The translations under genes were made by a program, and so were the position numbers. The notes below the pieces were generated by a model, which was given only the letters and a program-made list of their open reading frames with translations, did not search any database and had not been told where the DNA came from. A stretch of DNA of 64,000 nt from an uncultured Bacteroidaceae bacterium (GTDB taxonomy: Bacteria; Bacteroidota; Bacteroidia; Bacteroidales; Bacteroidaceae): positions 1-64,000 of the forward strand of contig CAJOJA010000011.1 in the NCBI GenBank assembly GCA_905234735.1, written 5' to 3'. Positions 27,480 through 35,852 of the stretch are shown one piece after another; position 1 is the first letter of the stretch, and every line of letters starts with the position of its first letter.

Positions 27480-28377
27480 GGAGTGTTCGATTTAGGTATT
27501 CTTGTATGGCGTCGCGTTCGTCGGGGTGGAACCACTTGATGCTCTCATCGCGGCGAAACCAAGTCAGTTGCTTCTTTGCGTATACGCGTGTATTCTTCTT
27601 TATACGTTCTACAGCCATGTTCAGTGGCCAGTCGCCGTCGAGTACATGGAAGAGTTCCTTATATCCCACTGTGTTCAAGGCATTGCAATGTCGGTATGCC
27701 GAGAAACGTCGGACCTCCTCCATCATCCCGTCAGCCATCATCTGGTCGACACGTTGGTTTATGCGTTGGAACAGCTCCTCGCGCGGACGGTCTAGTCCAA
27801 CCTTCAGGATGCGGAATGGACGTGTCTTATGTTTCCGTACGCGGAACGAGGTATAGGACTGTCCGCTCATGTAGCAGACTTCCAAGGCGTGTACTACGCG
27901 TCGGGTATTCTTGCGGTCAACGATGGCATAGTACTCCGGATCGAGTCGTTCCAGTTCGCTAACGAGGCTTTCCAACCCCTCGTCGGCCAGTCGCTGCTTG
28001 ACCCTTGTGCGTATCTCTTCGCTTATCGTAGGAATGTCGTCGATGCCCTGACAGACAGCGTCGATGTACATCATGCTTCCGCCCGACAGGAGTAATGTGT
28101 CGTGGGTATGGAAGAGTTCTCCGGTCAGTCGGAGTACATCTGTTTCGTATTGTGCTGCACTGTAGTAGTCCTCCAGTTGCAGCATCTCGACGAAATAGTG
28201 TTTCACCCGTTGCTGTTGTTCCGGCATGGGGGCAGCTGTTCCGATACGTAAACCGGCAAACAACTGACGACTGTCGCAGTTGATAATCGGGCATCCCAGC
28301 CACTCTGCAAGCGAGAGGCTAAGCTCCGTTTTACCAACGGCAGTAGGGCCGAGCAATACAACAAGGGTCTTTCTCAT
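27454..28377 (-). CDS. miaA: tRNA dimethylallyltransferase
   Basis: Adds a dimethylallyl group to A37 of tRNAs reading UNN codons. 307 aa is typical. The P-loop GPTAVGKTELS (residues 10-20), the INCDSRQ motif and the KKNTRVYAKKQLTWFRRD segment near the C-terminus are characteristic. It overlaps the downstream PBP gene by 26 bases and follows the pRiA4b-ORF3-like gene by 12 bases. Confidence 0.97.
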   Translation of the reverse strand: MRKTLVVLLGPTAVGKTELSLSLAEWLGCPIINCDSRQLFAGLRIGTAAPMPEQQQRVKHYFVEMLQLEDYYSAAQYETDVLRLTGELFHTHDTLLLSGGSMMYIDAVCQGIDDIPTISEEIRTRVKQRLADEGLESLVSELERLDPEYYAIVDRKNTRRVVHALEVCYMSGQSYTSFRVRKHKTRPFRILKVGLDRPREELFQRINQRVDQMMADGMMEEVRRFSAYRHCNALNTVGYKELFHVLDGDWPLNMAVERIKKNTRVYAKKQLTWFRRDESIKWFHPDERDAIQEYLNRTLHESTLATS

Positions 28378-28389
28378 TTTCTCAATCTC

Positions 28390-28926
28390 TCATTCCATGA
28401 TGTCAAATCCTTCCATGTCCAAGTCTTCTTCCTCGAAGCCGTCTTCGCCATAAAACTCCTCTGTAAGTTCTTCGCTCAGGTCGGGTTGAGGTGTGCTCTG
28501 GGGGGCTTCCTCTTCTGGATTCTGACTGGGAGGTGTACCTTGCCGACGAGTCAGTTTACCCTCTTTGGGTGCGCGTTCTCCGAAGATGGTTTCAGTAAGT
28601 TCCAAGAGGAACATACGTCGGTTGTCGGGGTCAAATCGGTAGGTCAGCCGTTGTCCCTCGTCCTCGAGAAAGTCTCCGAGGCTGGTGTTGTCCATGAGGT
28701 TGACGTCTTCGTCGATGTTGTTCTGTTCTTCGTCGCTGAGCAGGATGCGATGACGGGGTTTCCATCGTTCGTCGCAGATATAGAATCGCTGTCCTGCGGT
28801 CTCCTCGTAATTACAATGGTGCAGAATCAACCGGTGCAGGTCGGCGAAGGATGCGTCTGCATCAATCTTGAATTCAAGGATGAAATCCTCGACTTCGGTG
28901 CTTATCAGGGTTAGACGTAAAACCAT
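28390..28926 (-). CDS. pRiA4b ORF-3-like (IS1096 TnpR-type passenger) domain protein
   Basis: 178 aa. The N-terminal 115 residues match the small PRiA4_ORF3 fold: VLRLTLISTEVEDFILEFKI, then FADLHRLILHHCNY, then LGDFLEDEGQRLTYRFD. The C-terminal 60 residues are acidic and probably disordered. The domain was first noted in plasmid and transposon passengers, but in Bacteroidota it is also found in ordinary chromosomal operons, as here between lpxA and miaA. No transposase or insertion-sequence ends are seen nearby. Biochemical function unknown. Confidence 0.8.
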   Translation of the reverse strand: MVLRLTLISTEVEDFILEFKIDADASFADLHRLILHHCNYEETAGQRFYICDERWKPRHRILLSDEEQNNIDEDVNLMDNTSLGDFLEDEGQRLTYRFDPDNRRMFLLELTETIFGERAPKEGKLTRRQGTPPSQNPEEEAPQSTPQPDLSEELTEEFYGEDGFEEEDLDMEGFDIME

Positions 28927-28963
28927 TTACAATATACTATTTAACAATTTACGATTTGACTAT

Positions 28964-29731
28964 TTAGTGGATGAATCCGCGTTGTTCGGTACACTTTAAG
29001 AAGTCAAGGACATATTCCACCTCGGGCGTCGTGCCAATCTCAGTCTTCACACGTTCCACCTTGTCGGCTAATAGTCCCTCGCCCATGATTATCTGGAAGG
29101 TATGGTGCAACTGGTCGATGGTCTCGCGCGGGAAACCGCGACGGCGGAGCCCCACGAGGTTCAGGCCGCAATACGAAGCCGGTTCGCGGGCCGTCATCGT
29201 GTAGGGCAGGATGTTCATGTTCACCTTCGAACCACCGCCCACCATCGTGTAGCCGCCGATGCGGCAGAACTGGTGTACTAGCACGTGGGCACTGAGGATG
29301 GCCTTGTCGTCGATGATGACTTCGCCTGCCAACTTTGTGCCGTTGCCGATGATGACATCGTTGCCGATGATAACGTCGTGTGCCACGTGCATGCCTTCCA
29401 TCAGCAGGTTGTTGCTGCCCACGATGGTGCGGCCTTTGGCTTTGGTGCCACGATTGATGGTTACGTTTTCGCGTATCTTGTTGTTGTCACCGATTTCGGC
29501 GGTGGTTTCCTCACCCACAAACTTCAGGTCCTGGGGTATGGCACCGATGACGGCCCCCGGGAAGAAGATGTTCCCGCTGCCGACGCGTGAACCATAGAGT
29601 ATGGTGACGCTGTTCATCAGTGTGTTGTTGTCGCCAATTACGACATTCTTGTCGATGTAGCAGAACGGGCCTATCTCGCAGTTCTTGCCAATCTTGGCTT
29701 CGGGATGAATGTATGCTAAAGGACTAATCAT
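28964..29731 (-). CDS. lpxA: Acyl-ACP--UDP-N-acetylglucosamine O-acyltransferase
   Basis: First acyl transfer of lipid A synthesis (cytosol). The 255-aa protein is built from hexapeptide repeats of the left-handed beta-helix (for example SPLAYIHPEAKIGKNCEIGP). The catalytic His lies in the MEGMHVAHDVIIGN segment, and the C-terminal helical part starts near NLVGLRRRGFPRE. It lies 15 bases after lpxC-fabZ, giving the order lpxD, lpxC-fabZ, lpxA usual in Bacteroidota. Confidence 0.97.
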   Translation of the reverse strand: MISPLAYIHPEAKIGKNCEIGPFCYIDKNVVIGDNNTLMNSVTILYGSRVGSGNIFFPGAVIGAIPQDLKFVGEETTAEIGDNNKIRENVTINRGTKAKGRTIVGSNNLLMEGMHVAHDVIIGNDVIIGNGTKLAGEVIIDDKAILSAHVLVHQFCRIGGYTMVGGGSKVNMNILPYTMTAREPASYCGLNLVGLRRRGFPRETIDQLHHTFQIIMGEGLLADKVERVKTEIGTTPEVEYVLDFLKCTEQRGFIH

Positions 29732-29746
29732 TTATTTTTTCACTTT

Positions 29747-31135
29747 TCATTTATTTTTAATTACCTGTGCCATGAAGGAGGCTTCGGCCACACAATTCTC
29801 GCCAACGAAGGCATAGGCCTGCATGGTGCAGATGCTGTGGGACAGGGGAGTCAGTATTTCGCACTTCAGAATGAGTGTGTCGCCTGGCACCACCTTCTGA
29901 CGGAAACGGGCATTGTCGATGCGCAGAAAGTAGGTGCTGTAGTGCTCGGGCTCGTCCAGCAGGTTCAGAATGTAGACGCCGCCGGCCTGCGCCATAGCTT
30001 CCAGTTGCAGCACTCCGGGCATGACGGGTTCGTCGGGGAAATGTCCCTGGAAGAAGGGTTCGTTGGCCGTGATGTTCTTGATGCACACCACGCTCTTCTG
30101 GTCGAGATGGATGACCTTGTCCACCAGTTGCATGGGGTAGCGGTGGGGCAGTAGCTCGCGTATGCGCTTATTGTCCATGATGGGTGCCTTGTTGGGGTCG
30201 TAGACGGGTGCCTGTACGTCGAACTTGCGAATCTCCTTGCGCATGAGCCGTGCGAACTTGTTGTTCACAGTGTGCCCAGGGCGTGTGGCAATGATGCGCC
30301 CCTTCAGCGGGCGGCCTATCAGGGCCATATCGCCGATGATGTCCAGCAACTTGTGGCGAGCGGGTTCGTTTTCCCACACCAGCGGTTTGTGCTGTATGTA
30401 GCCCAATACGTTGGCGTCGTGATGCTCAGCTCCCGTCTTGTCGCAGAGTTGGTCGAGGGCCTCCTGTGTGGTCTTGCGCTCATAGATGACGATGGCATTG
30501 TCCAAGTCGCCGCCCTTGACCAGTCCTGCTTTTAGCAGAGGCTCTATCTCGCGGACAAAGACGAAGGTGCGTGCGGCCGCAATTTCCGTTTCGTAGTCCT
30601 CCATATTGTCGAGCGTGGCAAACTGACTGCTGATGAATCGCGACTGGAAGTCAATCATCGTGGTGATGGAGAAGTCCTCATCGGGCAGAAGTGTGATGCA
30701 CGAGCCCGACGTTTCGTCCTTGATTTCTATCTTGTGGGTGATGATGTAGTAGTCCTTGGGGGCATCCTGCTCTTTCATCCCCACGCGTCGAATCTCTTTT
30801 ACATACATCTCGGCACTACCGTCCAGGATGGGAAACTCGGGGCCGTCGACCTGTATCAGCACATTGTCTACGCCCAATGCATACAGGGCGGAGAGCCCGT
30901 GCTCGATGGTGCTCACGCGTACGTCCTTCTTCCCCAGTACGGTTCCTCGTGTGGTCTCCACCACGTTCTCGGCTACGGCGTCCAGCATGGGTTGGCCGGG
31001 CAAGTCTATGCGTTGAATCTTGTATCCGTGATTCTCGGATGCAGGATTGAATGTTACGGTCAGGTTCAACCCCGTATGCAGTCCTTTTCCGCTCAGAGAA
31101 AAGCTGTCGTTCAGTGTATGTTGCTTGTCATTCAT
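29747..31135 (-). CDS. lpxC-fabZ: Bifunctional UDP-3-O-acyl-GlcNAc deacetylase / 3-hydroxyacyl-ACP dehydratase (LpxC-FabZ fusion)
   Basis: The start is the ATG at 31135 (MNDKQHTL); the longer frame begins with TTG inside lpxD. Residues 1-300 are LpxC, with [15 protein letters not shown] (zinc His), the [13 protein letters not shown] stretch and [10 protein letters not shown] (zinc His/Asp). Residues about 310-460 are FabZ, with [13 protein letters not shown] and [20 protein letters not shown] (catalytic His and Glu). The fusion couples lipid A deacetylation to fatty-acid dehydration and is a known arrangement in Bacteroidota. Confidence 0.97.
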   Translation of the reverse strand: MNDKQHTLNDSFSLSGKGLHTGLNLTVTFNPASENHGYKIQRIDLPGQPMLDAVAENVVETTRGTVLGKKDVRVSTIEHGLSALYALGVDNVLIQVDGPEFPILDGSAEMYVKEIRRVGMKEQDAPKDYYIITHKIEIKDETSGSCITLLPDEDFSITTMIDFQSRFISSQFATLDNMEDYETEIAAARTFVFVREIEPLLKAGLVKGGDLDNAIVIYERKTTQEALDQLCDKTGAEHHDANVLGYIQHKPLVWENEPARHKLLDIIGDMALIGRPLKGRIIATRPGHTVNNKFARLMRKEIRKFDVQAPVYDPNKAPIMDNKRIRELLPHRYPMQLVDKVIHLDQKSVVCIKNITANEPFFQGHFPDEPVMPGVLQLEAMAQAGGVYILNLLDEPEHYSTYFLRIDNARFRQKVVPGDTLILKCEILTPLSHSICTMQAYAFVGENCVAEASFMAQVIKNK

Positions 31136-31139
31136 AGTT

Positions 31140-32189
31140 TCAACTTTCAACTTTCAACTTTGCTTTTAGTTCCTCCAGCTCTTTCTGCATCTGGTAGATT
31201 TGTTTGTTCAGATCGGGAAGATTCTTAAACACGACCATCGAGCGCCAGAAATTGTTGTAGTCGATGGCGGGCATGCCCTGCAGCACGGCTCCCTCTTTCT
31301 TCACGCTGCTGGAAATACCGGTTTTGGCACCAGCCTGTGTGCGATTAGCAACGGTCAGTCCGTTGGACACTCCTGCTTGTCCGCCCAGCATGCACCATTC
31401 GCCCACCTTTGTACTGCCGGCAACACCCACTTGAGCACTCATGACCGTATGGCGGCCCACATCGACGTTGTGGGCAATTTGTACCAGATTGTCGAGTTTA
31501 ACTCCTTGTCGGACGTAGGTCGACCCCATGGTGGAGCGGTCGATGCACGTGTTGGCTCCAATCTCTACGTTGTCCTCGATGGTGACGATGCCTATCTGTG
31601 GAATCTTCTCATAACCGTTCTCCGTAGGCGCAAAGCCGAATCCGTCGGCTCCGATGACGCAACCGGCATGCAGGATGCAGTTGTTGCCCACACGGCAGTC
31701 GTGATAGATGACGGCATTGCTGTAGATTTCCGTATTGTTGCCCACTTTGGCATTTCGGCCAATTGTCACGTGCGGATGCAGGACACATCCGTCGCCAATC
31801 TCCACGCCCTCGGCAATGGCTACGAAGGGACCGATGTAGCAGTCCTTGCCTATCTTGGCCGATGGGTCGATGAAGGCAAGTGAATCAATGCCGACGCGCT
31901 TCACCTGCATGCTTTGATACAGTTGCAGCAACTTGGCTACAGTAGCATAGGCGTCATCCACGCGAATCAGGGTAGCCGTGGTTTCGCCCTCCACCTTAAA
32001 GTCTTTGTTCACAAGCACCACGCTGCTCTGGGTCTCATACAGGTAGTGGGCATACTTCATGTTGGCCAGAAAGGAGATGCAGCCGGGCCGGCCTTCTTCA
32101 ATCTTGGCAAAGTCGTTGACCTTCACGGCGGGATTTCCCTCTATGGTGCCCCCAACGATGCCTGCTATTTGTTGTGCTGAAAATTCCAT
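31140..32189 (-). CDS. lpxD: UDP-3-O-acylglucosamine N-acyltransferase
   Basis: Third enzyme of lipid A synthesis, adding the N-linked acyl chain. 349 aa, with an N-terminal uridine-binding domain (residues 1-100), a hexapeptide-repeat beta-helix (about 105-300), the catalytic-His segment [19 protein letters not shown], and a C-terminal helix. The last six codons (KLKVES) are formed by a heptameric AAAGTTG repeat that continues into the spacer before lpxC, so the repeat has evidently become the end of the protein. Confidence 0.96.
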   Translation of the reverse strand: MEFSAQQIAGIVGGTIEGNPAVKVNDFAKIEEGRPGCISFLANMKYAHYLYETQSSVVLVNKDFKVEGETTATLIRVDDAYATVAKLLQLYQSMQVKRVGIDSLAFIDPSAKIGKDCYIGPFVAIAEGVEIGDGCVLHPHVTIGRNAKVGNNTEIYSNAVIYHDCRVGNNCILHAGCVIGADGFGFAPTENGYEKIPQIGIVTIEDNVEIGANTCIDRSTMGSTYVRQGVKLDNLVQIAHNVDVGRHTVMSAQVGVAGSTKVGEWCMLGGQAGVSNGLTVANRTQAGAKTGISSSVKKEGAVLQGMPAIDYNNFWRSMVVFKNLPDLNKQIYQMQKELEELKAKLKVES

Positions 32190-32231
32190 TTATGTAATTT
32201 ACGATTTTACGATTTACAATTTACTATCTAA

Positions 32232-33107
32232 TTACGATTTCATTATTTGCTCAATCTCTTTAGCCATCTGCTCTTGTACTTCCTTAGCTTTCTCTGCAGC
32301 CACATCGGCGAAGCGTTCCGACGAGTCGGCGTAGATGATGGCGCGACTCGAGTTCACGATGAGGCCGCAGTCCTTCGTCATTCCATACTTGCAGACTTCT
32401 TCCAGACTTCCGCCTTGGGCACCGATGCCGGGCACGAGCAGGAATGCTTGGGGAGCTACCTTGCGGATGTCCTTAAACATTTCGCCGCGTGTGGCACCTA
32501 CTACGTACATGAGCGCCTCTCCAACCTCGCCCGAGGGGGAGGCATTTTTTTCCCATTCCTGACTCTTGCGAAGCACTCTTTCGAAAAGTCTTTCCCCATT
32601 AGGTTCCTCGCCTTCGGGTGAGGTTAGAGGGGCCGTTTGGAAATCGAAAGAACCCTTATTGCTGGTCAGGGCAAGCAGGATGACCCATTTCCCTTCGTAG
32701 CCCATAAAGGGTGTCACGCTGTCCTCGCCCATGTACGGGGCAACGGTCAGGGCATCCACATCCAATTCCTCGAAGAACGTGCGGGCATACATCTGGCTGG
32801 TGTTGCCGATGTCGCCACGCTTGGCATCGGCTATGATGAACTGGTCGGGGTAGTTTTCGCGGATGTACTTCACGGTACGTTCAAAAGCAATCCAGCCCTT
32901 TACTCCGTGTGCCTCGTAGAAAGCCAGGTTCGGCTTGTAGGCAATGCAATAGGACGCCGTAGCGTCGATGATGGCCTTGTTGAAGGCGAAGAGCGGGTCT
33001 TCCTCCGTCATTAGACACTGCGGAATCTTTTTGATGTCCGTGTCCAGTCCTACGCAGAGGAAACTCTGCTTGCGTTGTATGTTTTCAATTAGTTGTTGTC
33101 GTCTCAT
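32232..33107 (-). CDS. pyrF: Orotidine 5'-phosphate decarboxylase carrying in-frame palindromic repeat insertions
   Basis: Last step of UMP synthesis. 291 aa, of the longer PyrF type, with FLCVGLDTD at the start, [13 protein letters not shown] (catalytic Lys/Asp) and [15 protein letters not shown]. Two segments, [14 protein letters not shown] (about 162-175) and [13 protein letters not shown] (about 192-204), interrupt the normal sequence on either side of [13 protein letters not shown]. They are encoded by palindromic GC-rich repeats (see 32523-32632). The frame stays open, so the enzyme is probably functional with surface loops enlarged. It lies 34 bases after prfA. Confidence 0.94.
   Translation of the reverse strand: MRRQQLIENIQRKQSFLCVGLDTDIKKIPQCLMTEEDPLFAFNKAIIDATASYCIAYKPNLAFYEAHGVKGWIAFERTVKYIRENYPDQFIIADAKRGDIGNTSQMYARTFFEELDVDALTVAPYMGEDSVTPFMGYEGKWVILLALTSNKGSFDFQTAPLTSPEGEEPNGERLFERVLRKSQEWEKNASPSGEVGEALMYVVGATRGEMFKDIRKVAPQAFLLVPGIGAQGGSLEEVCKYGMTKDCGLIVNSSRAIIYADSSERFADVAAEKAKEVQEQMAKEIEQIMKS
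32523..32632. repeat. Pair of palindromic repeat units inside pyrF
   Basis: The unit CCTCnCCCnnnGGnGAGG occurs at about 32524-32542 and 32607-32625 in opposite orientation. The flanks extend the inverted match to about 18 bp. They encode the extra residues LTSPEGEEP and SPSGEVGE. A similar unit lies in purM at 36265-36294. Confidence 0.65.
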
Positions 33108-33141
33108 ATCTCGTAACTCCTAATTCGTAATTCGTAATTTG

Positions 33142-34250
33142 TCAAAGTGCTGCCTCCTTCATCCGCTCGGCATTCTCGGCCACGATGAGGTGGTCGATGC
33201 AGTCCTGTATGTCGCCATCCATGAAGGCTGCGAGGTTGTAGATGGTGTAGCCGATGCGGTGGTCGGTGATGCGGCCCAGTTGTAGGTACGGATTTTGGCC
33301 GAGCGGTCGCCTGTCGAGACCATCGTCTTGCGTCGGCTGGCAATGTCGTCGATATACTTTTGGTGTTCTTTGTCGTAGATGAAGGTGCGCAGGCGGGCCA
33401 GTGCACGCTCCTTGTTCTTCGGCTGGTCGCGCGTTTCGGTACATTCAACCAGTATCTCCTCCGTCTCGCCCGTGTTGGGGTTCGTCCACATGTAGCGGGC
33501 ACGTACGCCCGATTCCACCTTGTTCACGTTCTGACCACCGGCACCTGAAGAGCGGAAGGTATCCCACTTGATGGCGCCTTCGTTTATCTCTACGTCAAAT
33601 TCCTCGGCTTCGGGCAGTACGGCTACGGTTGCGGCAGAGGTATGCACGCGGCCCTGGGTTTCGGTGGCAGGTACGCGCTGCACACGATGTACACCCGATT
33701 CGTATTTCAATATGCCGTAGGCTCCTTCGCCAGTGACGGAGAAGACTATTTCCTTGTAGCCACCCGATGCGCCTTCGCTATAGCTCGACACGGAGGTCTT
33801 CCAACCCTTCGTCTCGCAGTATTTCGAGTACATACGGAACAGGTCGCCAGCAAACAGAGCAGCCTCGTCGCCTCCCGTACCACCGCGTATTTCCATGATG
33901 ACGTTCTTGTCGTCCTCGGGGTCTGCGGGGATGAGCAGTAGCTTTATCTCCTCTTCCAGTTCGGGCAGTCGCTGTTCGCTCTGGGACATTTCCTCGCGCA
34001 GCATTTCCTTTGTTTCGGGGTCATCCTCCACGGCCAACATGTCCTTGGCATCCTGCACGTTCTGCAGGTGTCCCATGTATTCCTTTCGCGCCTCCATGAT
34101 GCGTCCCAGGTCCTTGTACTCCTTGGTCAGCTTCACGTAGCGCTTCTGGTCGCTGATGACACTGGGGTCGGTGATGAGCGTCGACACTTCCTCGTATCGC
34201 GCCACCAGACCCTCCAGTTTTTGTAATAATGAATTATCTTCTATGCTCAT
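33142..34250 (-). pseudogene. prfA: Peptide chain release factor 1, frameshifted near the C-terminus
   Basis: RF1 releases peptides at UAA and UAG. The frame from 34250 contains the PAT codon-recognition motif (residues 194-196) and GGQ (238-240) and is normal through RTYN (residue 324). There the conserved NYPQGR segment is missing seven bases (at about 33272-33279), so the frame shifts and runs to a different stop at 33159. The true C-terminus (GRITDHRIGYTIYNLAAF to MKEAAL) is intact in the other frame and ends at 33142. The cause may be a sequencing or assembly error, a real mutation, or unusual recoding. Genes here still use TAG stops, so RF1 should be needed. Confidence 0.85.
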
Positions 34251-34251
34251 A

Positions 34252-34533
34252 TTAATTTTGCATCATTGTAAAGTATAATCGTACAATTCGAATCGTGGTT
34301 TTATTGTATCGGTAGACAAGTCGGCACTTGGGGTGTACCAGGATGGAGCGGATGTTTTTCGCATTCTCAAAGGGCATTTTCTGTCCGATGTCAGGCATTG
34401 TTGCTATGAGGCCAACCGTTTTCTTGATGCTATCTGAGAATTGGCGAGCAAAGTCTTCGCCTTTGTATTCTCGATACCAATCGATTTGTTTCTGCCATTG
34501 TCGGCCTGGCAGCGGCTCCCAGATAACCTTCAT
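34252..34533 (-). CDS. ParE/RelE-family toxin
   Basis: 93 aa. The pattern WYREYKGEDFARQFSDSIKKTV, then IGQKMPFENAKNIRSILVHP, then RLVYRYNKTTIRIVRLYFT is the compact RelE/ParE fold. The ATG overlaps the upstream gene's TGA (ATGA), the arrangement usual for antitoxin-toxin pairs. The stop lies one base before the prfA start, so toxin and release factor are probably on the same mRNA. Whether it acts on gyrase (ParE) or mRNA (RelE) cannot be told. Confidence 0.85.
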   Translation of the reverse strand: MKVIWEPLPGRQWQKQIDWYREYKGEDFARQFSDSIKKTVGLIATMPDIGQKMPFENAKNIRSILVHPKCRLVYRYNKTTIRIVRLYFTMMQN

Positions 34534-34940
34534 GCAAACATTGCATCAATCATTTTCACTACTTCTTCATGTGGCAATCCCCTGCCTTCGGCCTCTTCAC
34601 GTTCCGATTCCTCAATTAATCGTTCCCATTCCTCCTCTGTTTCGGGATATTTGTTCTCACTGAGAAAGGCTTGATAAAAGATATCGTACAACTGACCGAG
34701 TGTGATGGCATCCCTGTCTTCACGAAGAAGGACTTCTGCCTTCTTCCTTTGGGATTCAATAGGGCTGCCCACGCCGTATAGGGGAGGTTCTTCCTCGTGC
34801 AACATGCCGTCGTGCTCCTTCTGCTGACAAATGTCGAGCACCTGCTCTATACGGTGTATGTCTGTTTCGTATTTCAGGCTCCAGAGACAGAACTTGCGCA
34901 TGTATTCCAAGTCTTTGGTATTGCTGTCTAAGTAATCCAT
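34530..34940 (-). CDS. Putative antitoxin partner of the ParE/RelE toxin
   Basis: 136 aa starting MDYLDSNTKDLEYM, preceded by an AGGAA-containing stretch. A longer frame runs upstream into the esterase gene and is rejected. The acidic C-terminal region (EEWERLIEESEREEAEGRGL) followed by PHEEVVKMIDAMF resembles the C-terminal tail of many RelB/ParD-type antitoxins. The assignment rests mainly on the ATGA overlap with the toxin gene. It is longer than most such antitoxins, and no DNA-binding motif was recognised. Confidence 0.65.
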   Translation of the reverse strand: MDYLDSNTKDLEYMRKFCLWSLKYETDIHRIEQVLDICQQKEHDGMLHEEEPPLYGVGSPIESQRKKAEVLLREDRDAITLGQLYDIFYQAFLSENKYPETEEEWERLIEESEREEAEGRGLPHEEVVKMIDAMFA

Positions 34941-34977
34941 GTTCCTTACTTTGTGTATCAACTTGTCAACTGTCCAC

Positions 34978-35832
34978 TTACTTAAAATTCCTGGAAACGA
35001 AGGGCAGGCACAGGCGCAGGGCATTGTGCCAGTATTCCCACGTGTGACCGCCATCGCGAACGCGAAGTTGGGCATTGAAACGTTTCTGGCGCAGCTTCTT
35101 GTAGAGTTCGGTATTTTGTTCGAAGAGGAAGTCGTCGTCGCCGCAGTCGAGGAAGAAGTTAATCTGCCTCATGGCGTTCAGTTCCGCGTCGCTGGCATTG
35201 TCCAGTTTGGTGAGCGGATTGTGCTCGTGTACGGCTGCCGATAGGATGGTCATCTTGTTGTCGGGTGCTGCATCCGGGCGCACATCTGCATCCAACCATG
35301 CGCTCATGGGATAGCAGGCCGAGAACATATCGGGATGGCTCAGGGCATAGCCAACGCTGCCTCCGCCGCCCATCGAAAGGCCCGCTATGGCTCGCTGTTC
35401 GCGACTGCCTCCGGCTCTGTATTTCTGCTCAACTGTTGGCAGGAGTTCCTGGAAGAAATGGTCTTCGAACGACCAGCCCTTCATGTTGAAATATCCGTTC
35501 CATACGTTCTTCGTGTCGGGCCCTCCGGCACAGGGCATCACGATGACCATCTGCCGTGCCTCGCCGCTGGCCATCAGTTCGTCGGCCACGCGGTCCATTT
35601 GTCCCTTGTCCTGCCAGGCGCGTTCGTCGTCGGTGAGTCCGTGCAGCAGGTACAGTATGGGGTAGTGTTGTTCTGGGTCGCGTTGGAAACCTGCGGGCAG
35701 ATACACCATGAAGTATCGTTTCACTCCCAGCACCTGACTCTGAATGGAATCGCGCACTACGGCTGCGTCAGCCGACATCGTCAATGCCAACCCTGCAAGT
35801 ATGCAGCAAAATCTCTTCATTGTCTTTTTCAT
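34978..35832 (-). CDS. Secreted esterase, esterase D/feruloyl esterase-like (alpha/beta hydrolase)
   Basis: 284 aa with a signal peptide (cleavage near SADA-AV). Alpha/beta-hydrolase motifs are PILYLLHGLTDDERAW (oxyanion region), AIAGLSMGGGGSVGYAL (nucleophile Ser in GLSMG), LDCGDDDFLF (acid) and GGHTWEYWH (catalytic His). This is the CE1-like family containing acetyl-xylan and feruloyl esterases and S-formylglutathione hydrolase-like proteins. Export suggests a polysaccharide or diet-derived ester. It lies between purM and the toxin-antitoxin pair. Confidence 0.85.
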   Translation of the reverse strand: MKKTMKRFCCILAGLALTMSADAAVVRDSIQSQVLGVKRYFMVYLPAGFQRDPEQHYPILYLLHGLTDDERAWQDKGQMDRVADELMASGEARQMVIVMPCAGGPDTKNVWNGYFNMKGWSFEDHFFQELLPTVEQKYRAGGSREQRAIAGLSMGGGGSVGYALSHPDMFSACYPMSAWLDADVRPDAAPDNKMTILSAAVHEHNPLTKLDNASDAELNAMRQINFFLDCGDDDFLFEQNTELYKKLRQKRFNAQLRVRDGGHTWEYWHNALRLCLPFVSRNFK

Positions 35833-35852
35833 GTCTATTTAACTTTCAATTT

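Noticed and set aside
28390..28926. Transposon or plasmid remnant
   Set aside because: The pRiA4b ORF-3-like domain name suggests mobility, but no transposase, terminal repeats or target duplications were seen and the gene fits smoothly between lpxA and miaA.
34941..35075. Longer N-terminus for the antitoxin gene
   Set aside because: It would overlap the esterase gene on the same strand and adds a peptide with no antitoxin-like features; the ATG at 34940 has a better ribosome-binding sequence.
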